From Mercenaria mercenaria (Eukaryota; Mollusca; Bivalvia; Venerida; Veneridae): a stretch of DNA of 64,000 nt. The first letter of the stretch is position 1; every line of letters starts with the position of its first letter. The position numbers and the translations under genes were made by a program. Where the stretch lies: the NCBI RefSeq assembly GCF_021730395.1, contig NC_069361.1, positions 69,387,001-69,451,000 on the forward strand. Reading direction: 5' to 3'. Of the stretch, positions 45,714 through 54,238 are shown in pieces. The notes beneath the pieces were generated by a model, which made no database searches, was not told where the DNA came from, and worked only from the letters and a program-made list of their open reading frames with translations.

Positions 45714-46618
45714 AAGTTATTAGATCCTCCGTTCTATACTCTTCCAATTTATTAGATCACTGCATAATAAGATATAATATTAGAACAATAAGAGTAAAGT
45801 ATAGAAAAAGACGCATTAATTAACTTTATCGTAAATCTATTTCAAACATGTAGCAGAAGACAATTAAATCAATTGATATTCTTTTCGGAAACCGTATGAA
45901 TTGTAATAATTATTTCAATTAAAATTATTGCTAGGTTTTTGCATCATAATGGTCTATTATAATTTAAAGGTAAAAACAATAGTTTTAACTGACTGTTACA
46001 TTCACATATTATCAGGTACAAAATAATTTCAGATGAATGCTTCATTAATTTTTCATATATTACAAAATAATGTAAGGTGAATGACTACTTAATTAACAAA
46101 ATTTTAGTCGCCACGTTAAAAAAGCTCAATCACGGGTACTAAACAGTGCCTGCGGCACCGCCTGTACCGATGAGGAATGAAGGCACTTCGCTTCCGGTAC
46201 CGCAGGCATTTCGCCAATGTTGACAAATCAAGCGAGATCGGTGAGTGTTTTTTTCGTTTTTGTCATTTTGTTACTGCATGTAGCATTTTTTTCAAAAATC
46301 GGGGAATGTAGCGGGATGTAGAAGTACCTCATGAACATATCCATGCTAAAGTTTGTGGGAAATAATCAATTTCCTAGAAATGTAAGGACAAATAAGTTGG
46401 GAATGAAACGTGATTTTTTCACATCAGTGACTGTAGACTCATATTTCCTTCCGCTGACCCAAACCATATCGTCTCTGCCGTCGTAAAACATATTTATAAA
46501 TGATATGTGACCTAAACTGAGGGAGCATAGAAGCAAAGGTGATACTGCCTGGATTGCCTATGACACGTTGTATGTCAATGGGAAGCCGGTAAAAGAGTGA
46601 GGGTACGAAAGGGGTGAG

Positions 46619-47403
46619 CTAAAACTGTTATCCTGGAATGTTAATGGTCTAACGAGGGATAAAAAAGACAGTGAGGATTTTGTAAATATTCTTTCCAAAA
46701 ATAATATTTGTTTTTTGTATGAGTCTTGGACATGCGCCCCAAGTGACGTTTCGTTAAATGGGTATATATCCCATAACTTTTACAGGAAATTCCAACACAG
46801 ACATGCAAGACGGGCTAGTGGGGGTGTTGTGCTTTATTACAGAGAAGAGCTTAGAGAAGGTATATCTGTTGTTAAAAACCAGTCGGACACATTAATTTGG
46901 ATTAAACTCGATAGAATTTTTTTAATTTAGATGATGATGTATATATTTGTGGTGCCTATGTCTGGTGCCAGGATTCTCCCGCATATAATGTTTTAAATAT
47001 TGATTTATTTTATTGTTTGGAAGAAGATGTTATAAACTTTCAAAGCCTTGGGTCAGTATATGTAGTTGGTGATTTCAACAGCAGGGTTGGTATGAAAGCA
47101 GACTTTATTGTTTGTGATCGTTTGAATACATTTATAGATGATGATCACTATGTTCCAGATTTGACCATGTATCGGGCCTCACTAGATCGCTCAAGTAATA
47201 GTCATGGTACTAAATTAATTGACCTTTGCAAATCTACAAACATGAGAATTGTTAACGGTAGACTCGGTCACTCAGATAATTATACATATATATCGAGAAT
47301 GGGTTCGTCAGTTATTGATTACTTGTTAACTAGTGAACAAAATTTTAAAAATGTGTATGATTTTACAGTTGAATCCGTTAATGATCTTATCTTTACATTG
47401 TAA
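46619..47403 (+). pseudogene. LINE AP-like endonuclease, frame-broken
   Basis: Frame 46715-46930 carries ICFLYESWT (preceded by LLSWNVNGLT from about 46628), ARRASGGVVLYYREEL and DTLIWIKLD. Frame 47017-47403 carries VYVVGDFNSRVGM, SNSHGTKLIDLCKSTNMRIV and MGSSVIDYLLTSE. These are the N/E/D and GDFN motifs of the endonuclease/exonuclease/phosphatase fold. The two frames differ, so the domain is not translated as one piece. The linker continues in a third segment to 47800 (NNAEWFDNECTMARKLYLEA). Confidence 0.8.
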
Positions 47404-48058
47404 TAAGATTTTTGAATGTCACGACGACCAGTCTTACTCTAATGTTAAATGGAATAATTTACATCGAGATGAATTTAGATCGGCTTTAATCTCAAAATTA
47501 CCCGAATTGAACAGCATTGTTAGAAATATAAACTGTAATAGTCGTGAATCTGTGAACGAAGCCCTTTGTAATCTAAGTTCGGTTGTACGCAATGTTGCAG
47601 ACCCTCTTTTTACTAAATCGTATACGAGACAGTCGTATGTTTATTTTAACGATAATTTACAGGTTAATAACGCTGAGTGGTTCGACAATGAATGTACTAT
47701 GGCAAGAAAACTTTATTTAGAAGCACGGAATGATTTTAATATGTGCAAAACTGATACTAGCAGAACACATTTTTGTAACTGTAAAACTGAGTATAAAAAA
47801 CTTCATGGGTTAGATTGTCCTCTCATTACAGAAAATAATGAACATGATACACCACCAAATCTCGCCACACATATATGAAATATATTTTGATCAAAAAAGA
47901 GTTATTTCCCTTGTATTAATATATATAGTCCACTTATTCAAGTATGATGTTAGTGGTTGCGCGTACAGGCGTATACACCCCCTACGCCCCTTGCTACCTC
48001 TAGTATTTATAGTGAATCGTAGCCTCGTTTTGAAATATGGACGAGTCCATTATATTGA

Positions 48059-48116
48059 CCAATCAGAAGTAAGATTGAAGTCACGTGGTTTACATGTATA
48101 TATATGCGCATGCGCA
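48059..48116 (+). promoter_or_regulatory. Promoter-like cluster before the capsid-like gene
   Basis: CCAAT at 48059-48063, an E-box CACGTG at 48082-48087, a short TATATATA tract near 48097, and the 12 bp palindrome TGCGCATGCGCA at 48105-48116, which fits the NRF-1 consensus. All lie 60-120 bp before the ATG at 48178. This looks like a eukaryotic promoter; start site not determinable. Confidence 0.4.
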
Positions 48117-48177
48117 TTGTATTGTTTATACGGCAGCCATTTTATTGACCTAGATATTTTAACGATTTTATGTAGAC

Positions 48178-49284
48178 ATGGGCAAAAGGACACACACTGA
48201 GGCAATTGAACATGGAGGCAAAAGAGGTAGAGTCGACTTTACCAGGAGAGGAAGGATACCTATTGTACGAACAGTTCGAGGATATACAAGACGGCAGAAG
48301 AGGCGAAACATCAGAAGATGGAAGAAGATCAACGACAAGATTGAACAATCCTATCGTACGAATATTCATACGTGGACTTTTAAAAATACTCAGACTACTG
48401 GTCACTCCAGAGCGATAACAGTTAGTGGAGCTGGATTAGATGGATCGGCATTTAAAGATTCGGGAGCAGCATATATGTTTGATTCGTTTAAGATAAAAAG
48501 TATGTCATGTACATTTTGGTTGGATGATGTTGGACAAGAGGATGTTGCTACTTGGAAACAGATGGAATTATATACAGCATATGATCCTGATATGGATAAT
48601 AAATTGACGAAACCAGACAGTTTGTTTAGATTGGCAACGTGTAAACATCAGTTGATGCATTTTGGTAGAAAATATCAAGTGACATTGAGACCTAGGTGGT
48701 CATCTACATCACAGGCACAGAATCATGCAGTGGATACTGGATCTAATACATATTGGGATATGGCGAATTACAATAATCTTGGAAATTCGTTGAATGGATT
48801 CAATCTATTCTTTTTCGGAGGACATAATAATGATGTGAATATTAGATATTATTTGACATTTACAGTGAAGTGTAAAGTGGTTAGAAACAAATCAGAGTAT
48901 GTTGGTGGAAGAAGTGGAAAGTCAGGTTCAGGAGATTTCATGATGGCAGAGTATGCAAGACGTATGAGAATTATGAGGATGTTACCAGCAGAGAGACAGA
49001 AATATGAAAATGATATGATGGAAGAAGCTACAAATCCATTGAGGATAATAACAGCAAGTGAAATAGCAGCGGCACGACGTGAAAATAAGGATGCATTTTC
49101 TAATCATCCAAAGAAAGTAATGGACAGAGATGAAATAATGAGTTCAGATTCAGAAGATGATGATTCAGATGATTCAGAGAAAGAAGAGAAGTCACAGAAA
49201 GATTGGTTTCCAGATGATATTACAGATGATAAAAAAGACGATGATCCTGAGGGTGTGGCAGAAGATATTACAGATTTGAATTGA
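48178..49284 (+). CDS. Capsid-like protein of CRESS-DNA-virus type (fossil, frame looks whole)
   Basis: 368 codons, uninterrupted. Residues ~1-50 are strongly Arg/Lys-rich (GKRGRVDFTRRGRIP; RRQKRRNIRRWKK), as in circovirus-type capsids, where this arm binds DNA and directs nuclear entry. Residues ~60-235 look like a single jelly-roll: WTFKNTQ, FDSFKIKSMSCTFW, YTAYDPDMD (the Y-x-DxD block typical of CRESS capsids), FGRKYQVTLRPRWSS, TYWDMANYNN, FNLFFFGG and IRYYLTFTVKCKV. After ~245 comes a tail ending in an acidic Ser/Asp/Glu stretch (310-368), longer than in most circovirus capsids. ATG at 48178 is chosen because it gives the basic arm. AATAAA lies 15 bp after the stop (49299-49304). Assignment is by motif pattern only; a bacilladnavirus-like or other small-DNA-virus capsid is possible. 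Confidence 0.65.
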   Translation: MGKRTHTEAIEHGGKRGRVDFTRRGRIPIVRTVRGYTRRQKRRNIRRWKKINDKIEQSYRTNIHTWTFKNTQTTGHSRAITVSGAGLDGSAFKDSGAAYMFDSFKIKSMSCTFWLDDVGQEDVATWKQMELYTAYDPDMDNKLTKPDSLFRLATCKHQLMHFGRKYQVTLRPRWSSTSQAQNHAVDTGSNTYWDMANYNNLGNSLNGFNLFFFGGHNNDVNIRYYLTFTVKCKVVRNKSEYVGGRSGKSGSGDFMMAEYARRMRIMRMLPAERQKYENDMMEEATNPLRIITASEIAAARRENKDAFSNHPKKVMDRDEIMSSDSEDDDSDDSEKEEKSQKDWFPDDITDDKKDDDPEGVAEDITDLN

Positions 49285-49492
49285 ATTGTATATATTGTAA
49301 TAAAAGTTATATATTATCACGCGTGGAATATAATAAATAAATTATATTGATCATAGGTTATAAATGATCAAAAAAAAAAAAATAAAAATAAAAAAAAATA
49401 TATCACTACAGGTGGTGACATTTGTAGGTCCATCGTATTTAAAATGAGAGGACACTCTAATACATGAAAGAGTTGGGGGAGGATAAAAAAAA

Positions 49493-51649
49493 TTGTCTGA
49501 CATTGAAAACCTACGTAAAAGTAAGCCTAAGCAGTTCTGGCGGTATTTTAAGCGTAATAAAAACAACACTTCCCGTATTTCATTGGAAGACTTTCGTGTA
49601 TATTTTGAAAACTTAAGTAATGACATTTCTGTATCTACAAATGATGATGCTGAAGATTTTGTTAATAACCATGATTTTAATAATACTAATACTTTTTTTC
49701 CAGAGTTAGATGTACCTATTACTGTTTCAGAAATAAATGATGCTGTTAAGTGTTTAAAACCTGGTAAAGCCACTGGTAATGATTTATTGATAAACGAATA
49801 TTTTATCGAAAGCATTGACATTTTATCTTCTCATTTATGTGATGTATTTAATGCAGTTTTAAATTCCGGTTTCTTCCCAGAACATTGGGCAGACGGTGTT
49901 ATTGTTCCTGTACACAAAAAGGGGGATTATGATAATGTACAAAACTATAGAGGAATTACACTAGTTAGTTGCCTCTCTAAATTATTTACGACTATTTTAA
50001 ATAAGAGAATTACCAAGTTATGTGATAAACACAATATTATAACAGATTCACAATTCGGTTTTAGAAAGGGTAAATCCACAGAGGATGCTATTTTTGTTCT
50101 CATGTCTATTATACAAAAGTATATTTATGAAAATAAAAGGTTGTATGTAGTCTTCGTTGATCTAATGAAGTGTTACGATACTATTAACCATAATATACTT
50201 TGGTTCAAATTGTTTAAATTGGGAATTCAAGGAAAGTTTTTACGCATAATTAAAGATATGTACCGCAAGGTTAAGTCTTGTGTAAAGTCTTTGAATAGCT
50301 TTTCTGATTATTTTGAATACGCAATCGGTTTGCGACAAGGCGAGGTCATGTCACAAATTATGTTTTCTCTCTTTATTGAAGATCTCGAGTTATTTTTACA
50401 AGGTGATATTAACTCTGGGTTAAATATTGACGACATTATTTTGATTCTATTACTATTTGCTGACGATATGGCTATTTTAGCGAAATCTCCTCAAGAACTA
50501 CAAAACCATCTTGATACTTTATTTACCTATTGTGAAAATTGGGGTTTAAAAGTTAATGTTAACAAAAAAAAGATAATGGTATTTAGAAAGCGTGGGGGCT
50601 TGTTACCTGATGAACAATGGACTTATAATGGAAATATTATCGAAGTTGTCAATAATTTTAACTATTTGGGAACAGTCTTCAATTACACGGGTAATTTTAA
50701 TCTAAATCAAGAACACCTAGCAAGTAAATCTCTTATAGCATTAAATATACTATTAGTGAATTTTAAAAAGATACCTTTAACGCCTAAAACATTATGTCAA
50801 TTGTTTGATGCTTTTGTTGGTTCAATCCTTGGATATGCTAGTGAAATTTGGGGCTACACGAAATCAAAAGAAATTGAAAGAATTCATTTAACATTTTGCA
50901 AACGTATTCTAAATGTAAAGCTTAACTGTAGCAATGTTAGCATTTATGGTGAATTAGGTCGATATCCTCTTTATGTAGCACGTTATGTACGAATTGTAAA
51001 ATACTGGTGTAAAATTCAGAGTTCAGATAATATTTTGATGAAAACGATGTGTAATGAAAGCTTGCAATTGTGCAATAGAGGTTGTAGAAAATGGGTTTAT
51101 AATATTAAGAAAATGTTAAGTGAATATGGTTTTATGTATGTATTTGATGACAACTTTGTAGATTTTCAAACTTTACCAAATTTATTTAAACAAAGAGTTA
51201 TGGATTGTTTTATTCAAGAGTGGCATAGTAGTTTAGATAGAAATCAAGTTCTCTTAAATTACAAGTATTTGAAAACTAATTTTGGCTATGAGATTTACTT
51301 AAACATTTTGCCATACAATCTCCGCTATTATTTTTGTAAATTAAGAATTTCTGTCTTACCGTTAAGAATCCAAACTGGCCGATATGCAAGAAATAATACT
51401 CCTAGAGACCAAAGGAAATGTTTATGTTGTAATTCTGATGTCGACATTGAAGACGAGTTTCATGTTATTTTTATATGCCCATGTTATAATGATTTGAGAA
51501 GTAAATATATTACACGACATTTTAGAAATAGACCTTCTATTTATAAATTTTTAGAATTATTAAACTCAACAGATAAACGCATTCTAGTAAACTTATCGAA
51601 ATTTGTTAAAGAAATGTTAACAATTAGGAATTCTATTCTTAATATGTAA
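49493..51649 (+). CDS. LINE ORF2 reverse transcriptase part (718 codons open)
   Basis: Open frame read from a TTG codon just after the capsid cassette; a true start here is unlikely, since this is the downstream half of a split ORF2. Linker end SKPKQFWRYFKR (residues ~9-20). RT: KPGKATGNDLL (~92), VPVHKKGDYDNVQNYRGI (~140), SQFGFRKGKSTEDA (~185), YVVFVDLMKCYDTINH (~218), GLRQGEVMSQIMFSLF (~285) and the active-site LLFADDMAIL (FADD at 50456-50467, residues 322-325). Thumb: WGLKVNVNKKKIMVFRKRGG. The C-terminal Cys/His cluster is CLCCNSDVDIEDEFHVIFIC (~645-665). Catalytic Asp residues are kept, so this half is recent. Confidence 0.85.
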   Translation: MSDIENLRKSKPKQFWRYFKRNKNNTSRISLEDFRVYFENLSNDISVSTNDDAEDFVNNHDFNNTNTFFPELDVPITVSEINDAVKCLKPGKATGNDLLINEYFIESIDILSSHLCDVFNAVLNSGFFPEHWADGVIVPVHKKGDYDNVQNYRGITLVSCLSKLFTTILNKRITKLCDKHNIITDSQFGFRKGKSTEDAIFVLMSIIQKYIYENKRLYVVFVDLMKCYDTINHNILWFKLFKLGIQGKFLRIIKDMYRKVKSCVKSLNSFSDYFEYAIGLRQGEVMSQIMFSLFIEDLELFLQGDINSGLNIDDIILILLLFADDMAILAKSPQELQNHLDTLFTYCENWGLKVNVNKKKIMVFRKRGGLLPDEQWTYNGNIIEVVNNFNYLGTVFNYTGNFNLNQEHLASKSLIALNILLVNFKKIPLTPKTLCQLFDAFVGSILGYASEIWGYTKSKEIERIHLTFCKRILNVKLNCSNVSIYGELGRYPLYVARYVRIVKYWCKIQSSDNILMKTMCNESLQLCNRGCRKWVYNIKKMLSEYGFMYVFDDNFVDFQTLPNLFKQRVMDCFIQEWHSSLDRNQVLLNYKYLKTNFGYEIYLNILPYNLRYYFCKLRISVLPLRIQTGRYARNNTPRDQRKCLCCNSDVDIEDEFHVIFICPCYNDLRSKYITRHFRNRPSIYKFLELLNSTDKRILVNLSKFVKEMLTIRNSILNM

Positions 51650-52056
51650 TATGTTCATCCTCTGTTTAACTATTAATGTTATGTATAATGATGAAGTATT
51701 TGTACCATATATGATTATCTCGCTATGACTGTCACCTATTCGTTTATTTATTTGAATTTATAATGACTATGTACCATGTACACGTCTATGAAATAAACCT
51801 CTGTTCTGTTCTGTGATCTGCAAAAACATAAAATGTGTTCCGAATTTAAACGTAATGCCTATTTTGAAAATGTGCCGCAGACAATTTCGACGGTGCCGCA
51901 GCCCCTTCGAGGTGCCGCAGGCACTTCTTAAAGTATCGGGGCATAAATTTGGCCCAAAACTAACCAAATCTCGAATAACTCGCATCCGTGCGATTATATA
52001 TCATATTCACAAACATTTTCAATACATGCGATGAGTTATCAGATCAAAAAGTTTAG

Positions 52057-53357
52057 TAATTTATACCTGATAATGCAGTGTCAGCACCCTCAGTAAATGC
52101 ATTTAAATCGCGTTTAAATAAACATTGGGTGGGTCTTTCCATAAAATTTAAGGCTAGTTGCTATTAATAATGTTGTGACATTGTGATGACGATAAGTTTA
52201 TAAGAATACAACGTGTGTGAAGAATGCATCATGTATACGGAAGTTGCTACTGACGAAGACTTTGGGAGAACACAAAGAAAAGGGCCGTCAGAAACGATAT
52301 GTTTATATGGATTTATTCACATGTGGCCTCTACAACAGTATGAACAGCAATCGGTTTATATTCGCGAGTAATCTTAAACTCTGCACCATTGCTTTAGTCA
52401 GTTGAAGCAAACTGTATTTCCCAAACATTATGCTTCTTATGATTGTCATTAGAAAAAAAGACAATGAACATGAATTTCAGAAATGCAGACATCTTTTCTC
52501 AAAATAAATTATGAATAACAAGAGACAATAATAAGTTGAAAGGTATAACCCATGTTGTCTTGGTGTGCTATCTTATTCATAAACTTATATACAAGAGCCA
52601 CAAGACAACAAAACCTCGACTATTCGAATTCGGGAATATAACATTTAATATTAAAATATCTATAAAGTTTTAATTGGTATCTGTGGAACTTTATGCTATA
52701 ACATAGGTTTATAAACCTTGAGAAATGTGGTAGGTTTCAATTCAATATTTGCATTAGTTTGTAATAGTTAATTGTTTGTAAAACACAAACAACAAAGAAG
52801 TGTTCCCCATGTGTCGTACAGAGGACAGACATAATACCAAGCCGGGCTATCTGGATCACGTGACTGGTACACTGAATTGCGCCTTGATGTTTCGAGCGGG
52901 CTATTTAACATGTCCCGAAAATGTACCGAATTCATGCGCGTGCAACTAGCCCGACTGAAACGAATGAAAATTGATATTGGGGTACAGGGCAGAAAAGGGG
53001 TACATAATCGATCCCATCTAGAAATATACTTACCTTACGTTTCATTTGGTATGACTACATCTATCGTTTCAACAAAACTGCTTTTCAGTTGAGTTGAACA
53101 ACCTAGAAAAACACAAAGAAAGTAGATAAGTGGCTTATACTAATGATTGATTGTGCTCCTCTAAAAAAGGGGAAAAAAAGAATACACACGCACGCACACA
53201 AAGATAGAAACCCATTTTGCTATCAATATATAGATCTATAACAAACCAATTTGAGCGTGACAAGGTTTTAAAAAAGTTTCATGTTTTCGGGAAAATACAG
53301 TTTGTTTAAACTGATCAAAACGGATCTTAAAAAAAGTGTGTGGAGATAAACCGATTG
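52057..53357. other. Unique middle of the foldback element
   Basis: 1.3 kb between the two inverted arms. No transposase. A short ACACACGCACGCACACA microsatellite lies near 53184, and an exon-like segment at 53034-53102. Confidence 0.5.
53034..53102 (-). other. Exon-like segment inside the foldback element
   Basis: 69 bp on the minus strand between acceptor TTTGTGTTTTTCTAG (AG at 53104-53103) and donor TAAG|GTAAGTATA (GT at 53033-53032). All three frames contain a stop (one only at the penultimate codon, after CSTQLKSSFVETIDVVIPN), so with this donor it could only be a UTR exon. An alternative donor six bases inside the exon would avoid that stop. Possibly a captured host exon or chance. Confidence 0.25.
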
Positions 53358-53991
53358 CTAAAATATTTGATCTGATAACTCATCACATGCATTGAAAATA
53401 TTTGTGAATATGAGATATAATCGCATCAATGCAAGTTACTCGAGATTTGGTAAGTTTTGGGCCAAATATATGCCATGATACTTTAAGAAGTGCCTGCGGC
53501 ACCTCGAAGGGGCTGCGGCACCGTCGAAATGCCTGCGGCACATTTTCAAAATAGGCATTACGTTCAAATTCGGAATTTTCTGGACACATTTTATGTTTTT
53601 GCAGATCATATATCATTTATAAATATGTTTTACGACGGCAGAGACGATATGGTTTTGGTCAGCGGAAAGAAATGAGTCTAAACAGTCACTGAAGTGAAAA
53701 AATCACGTTTCATTCCCAACTTATTTAACCTTATATTTCTAGGAAATTGATTTTTTCCCCACAAACTTTAGCATGGATATGTTCATGAGGTACTTCTACA
53801 TCCCGCTACATTCCCCGATTTTTGAAAAAAATGCTACATGCAGTAACAAAATGACAAAAACGAAGAAAACACTCGCCGATCTCGCTTGATTTGTCAACAT
53901 TGGCGAAATGCCTGCGGTAACGGAAGCGAAGTGCCTTCATTTCTCATCGGCACAGGTTGTGCCGCAGGCACTGTTTAGTACCCGTGTCAAT

Positions 53992-54156
53992 GTAATTTCT
54001 CAAATTAACGTGATAGTTTTTTTTCGACTGAAAATTTGACTTTATAGGAGTACTGCACTGAAATCAATGTGAGGTCATGCTACGATATATAGAGGGGGTA
54101 AATTACTGTTATAGTTGTAGTTCTTCCATGTTTAAGTAACTGTTAAAACAATCGTT
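53992..54156. repeat. Tandem-array unit resumes
   Basis: Continues the unit broken at 46130: GTAATTTCTCAAATTAACGT, then GGAGTACTGCACTGAAATCA, GATATATAGAGGGGGTAAAT and CTGTTAAAACAATCGTTCG before the next tRNA. Confidence 0.7.
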
Positions 54157-54238
54157 CGACGAGGATGGGATTCGAACCCACGCGGGCAGAGCCCAATGGA
54201 TTAGCAGTCCATCGCCTTAACCACTCGGCCACCTCGTC
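54157..54238 (-). tRNA. tRNA-Ser(GCT), whole
   Basis: 82 nt plus G73. Acceptor GACGAGG pairs with CCTCGTC; D arm GCCGAGTGGTTAAGGC; anticodon stem ATGGA/TCCAT with loop CTGCTAA (anticodon GCT); a long variable arm GGGCTCTGCCC, as class II tRNAs need; T arm GTGGGTTCGAATCCCAT. A and B boxes are intact, and TTTT lies about 6 nt after the gene. Identical to the copies at 58071 and 59706. Confidence 0.92.

Larger units (their letters stand above)
47801..49482 (+). mobile_element. Capsid-bearing inverted-repeat element (CRESS-virus-like), looks whole
   Basis: About 1.68 kb inserted in the LINE ORF2. Ends: TTAGATTGTCCTCTCATT on the left (47810-47827) and TTAGAGTGTCCTCTCATT read from the right (49460-49443). 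With the adjacent TTCATG the match is 23 of 26. Weaker inverted similarity goes further in (CACCACC and TTTTGATCA blocks). ATAAAAAA lies directly left (47793-47800) and at 49483-49490, a likely 8 bp target duplication. LINE sequence stops and resumes at these points. The right side carries about 13 more bases than the left, so the outer limits are good to a dozen bases. It holds a single gene, the capsid-like protein; no replication protein or transposase. It is younger than the LINE. Family: CRESS-DNA-virus-type capsid with transposon-like ends; 8 bp duplications are typical of hAT, P and Merlin transposons. Confidence 0.7.
46511..51811 (+). mobile_element. 5'-truncated APE-type LINE, host of the capsid cassette
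   Basis: Non-LTR retrotransposon inserted in the left arm of the foldback element with TGTGA on both sides (46506-46510, 51812-51816). 46515-46600 encodes the end of an ORF1-like protein (REHRSKGDTAWIAYD, then LYVNGKPVKE and stop). ORF2 follows: endonuclease 46620-47400, linker to 47800, RT from 49485 to 51649. The 3' end is TATGAAATAAACC followed by TCTGTTCTGTTCTG, a short simple-repeat tail. A 1.7 kb element interrupts ORF2 between the linker and RT. The endonuclease half also shows two frame changes, one at a T8 run near 46920. Clade uncertain; it differs from the CR1/L2-like copies elsewhere in the window. Confidence 0.85.
46131..53986. mobile_element. Foldback-like DNA transposon with ~620 bp terminal inverted repeats
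   Basis: The left end CACGGGTACTAAACAGTGCC is matched inverted by the right end GGCACTGTTTAGTACCCGTG. TCAAT flanks both sides (46126-46130 and 53987-53991), a 5 bp target duplication inside a tRNA-array unit. The left arm is 46131-46510 plus 51817-~52056, split by a LINE; the right arm is ~53358-53986. Arms are about 90% identical by eye and contain GTGCCGCAGGCAC palindromes. The unique middle (52057-53357) has no transposase, so this is a non-autonomous copy of unknown superfamily. Without the LINE it is about 2.55 kb. Confidence 0.85.

Noticed and set aside
48206-48418. 70-codon frame inside the capsid gene
   Set aside because: Out-of-frame overlap with the 368-codon gene. No independent evidence of translation.
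49369-49397. A-rich tract after the capsid gene taken as a poly(A) tail, meaning a retroposed copy
   Set aside because: The tract is followed by 50 bp ending in the right inverted repeat, and it lies 65-70 bp past the AATAAA. Inverted ends and an 8 bp duplication fit a DNA-type insertion better, though not with certainty.
51767-53675. Short frames in both inverted arms of the foldback element
   Set aside because: The same non-coding arm sequence read in two orientations. No protein motif.
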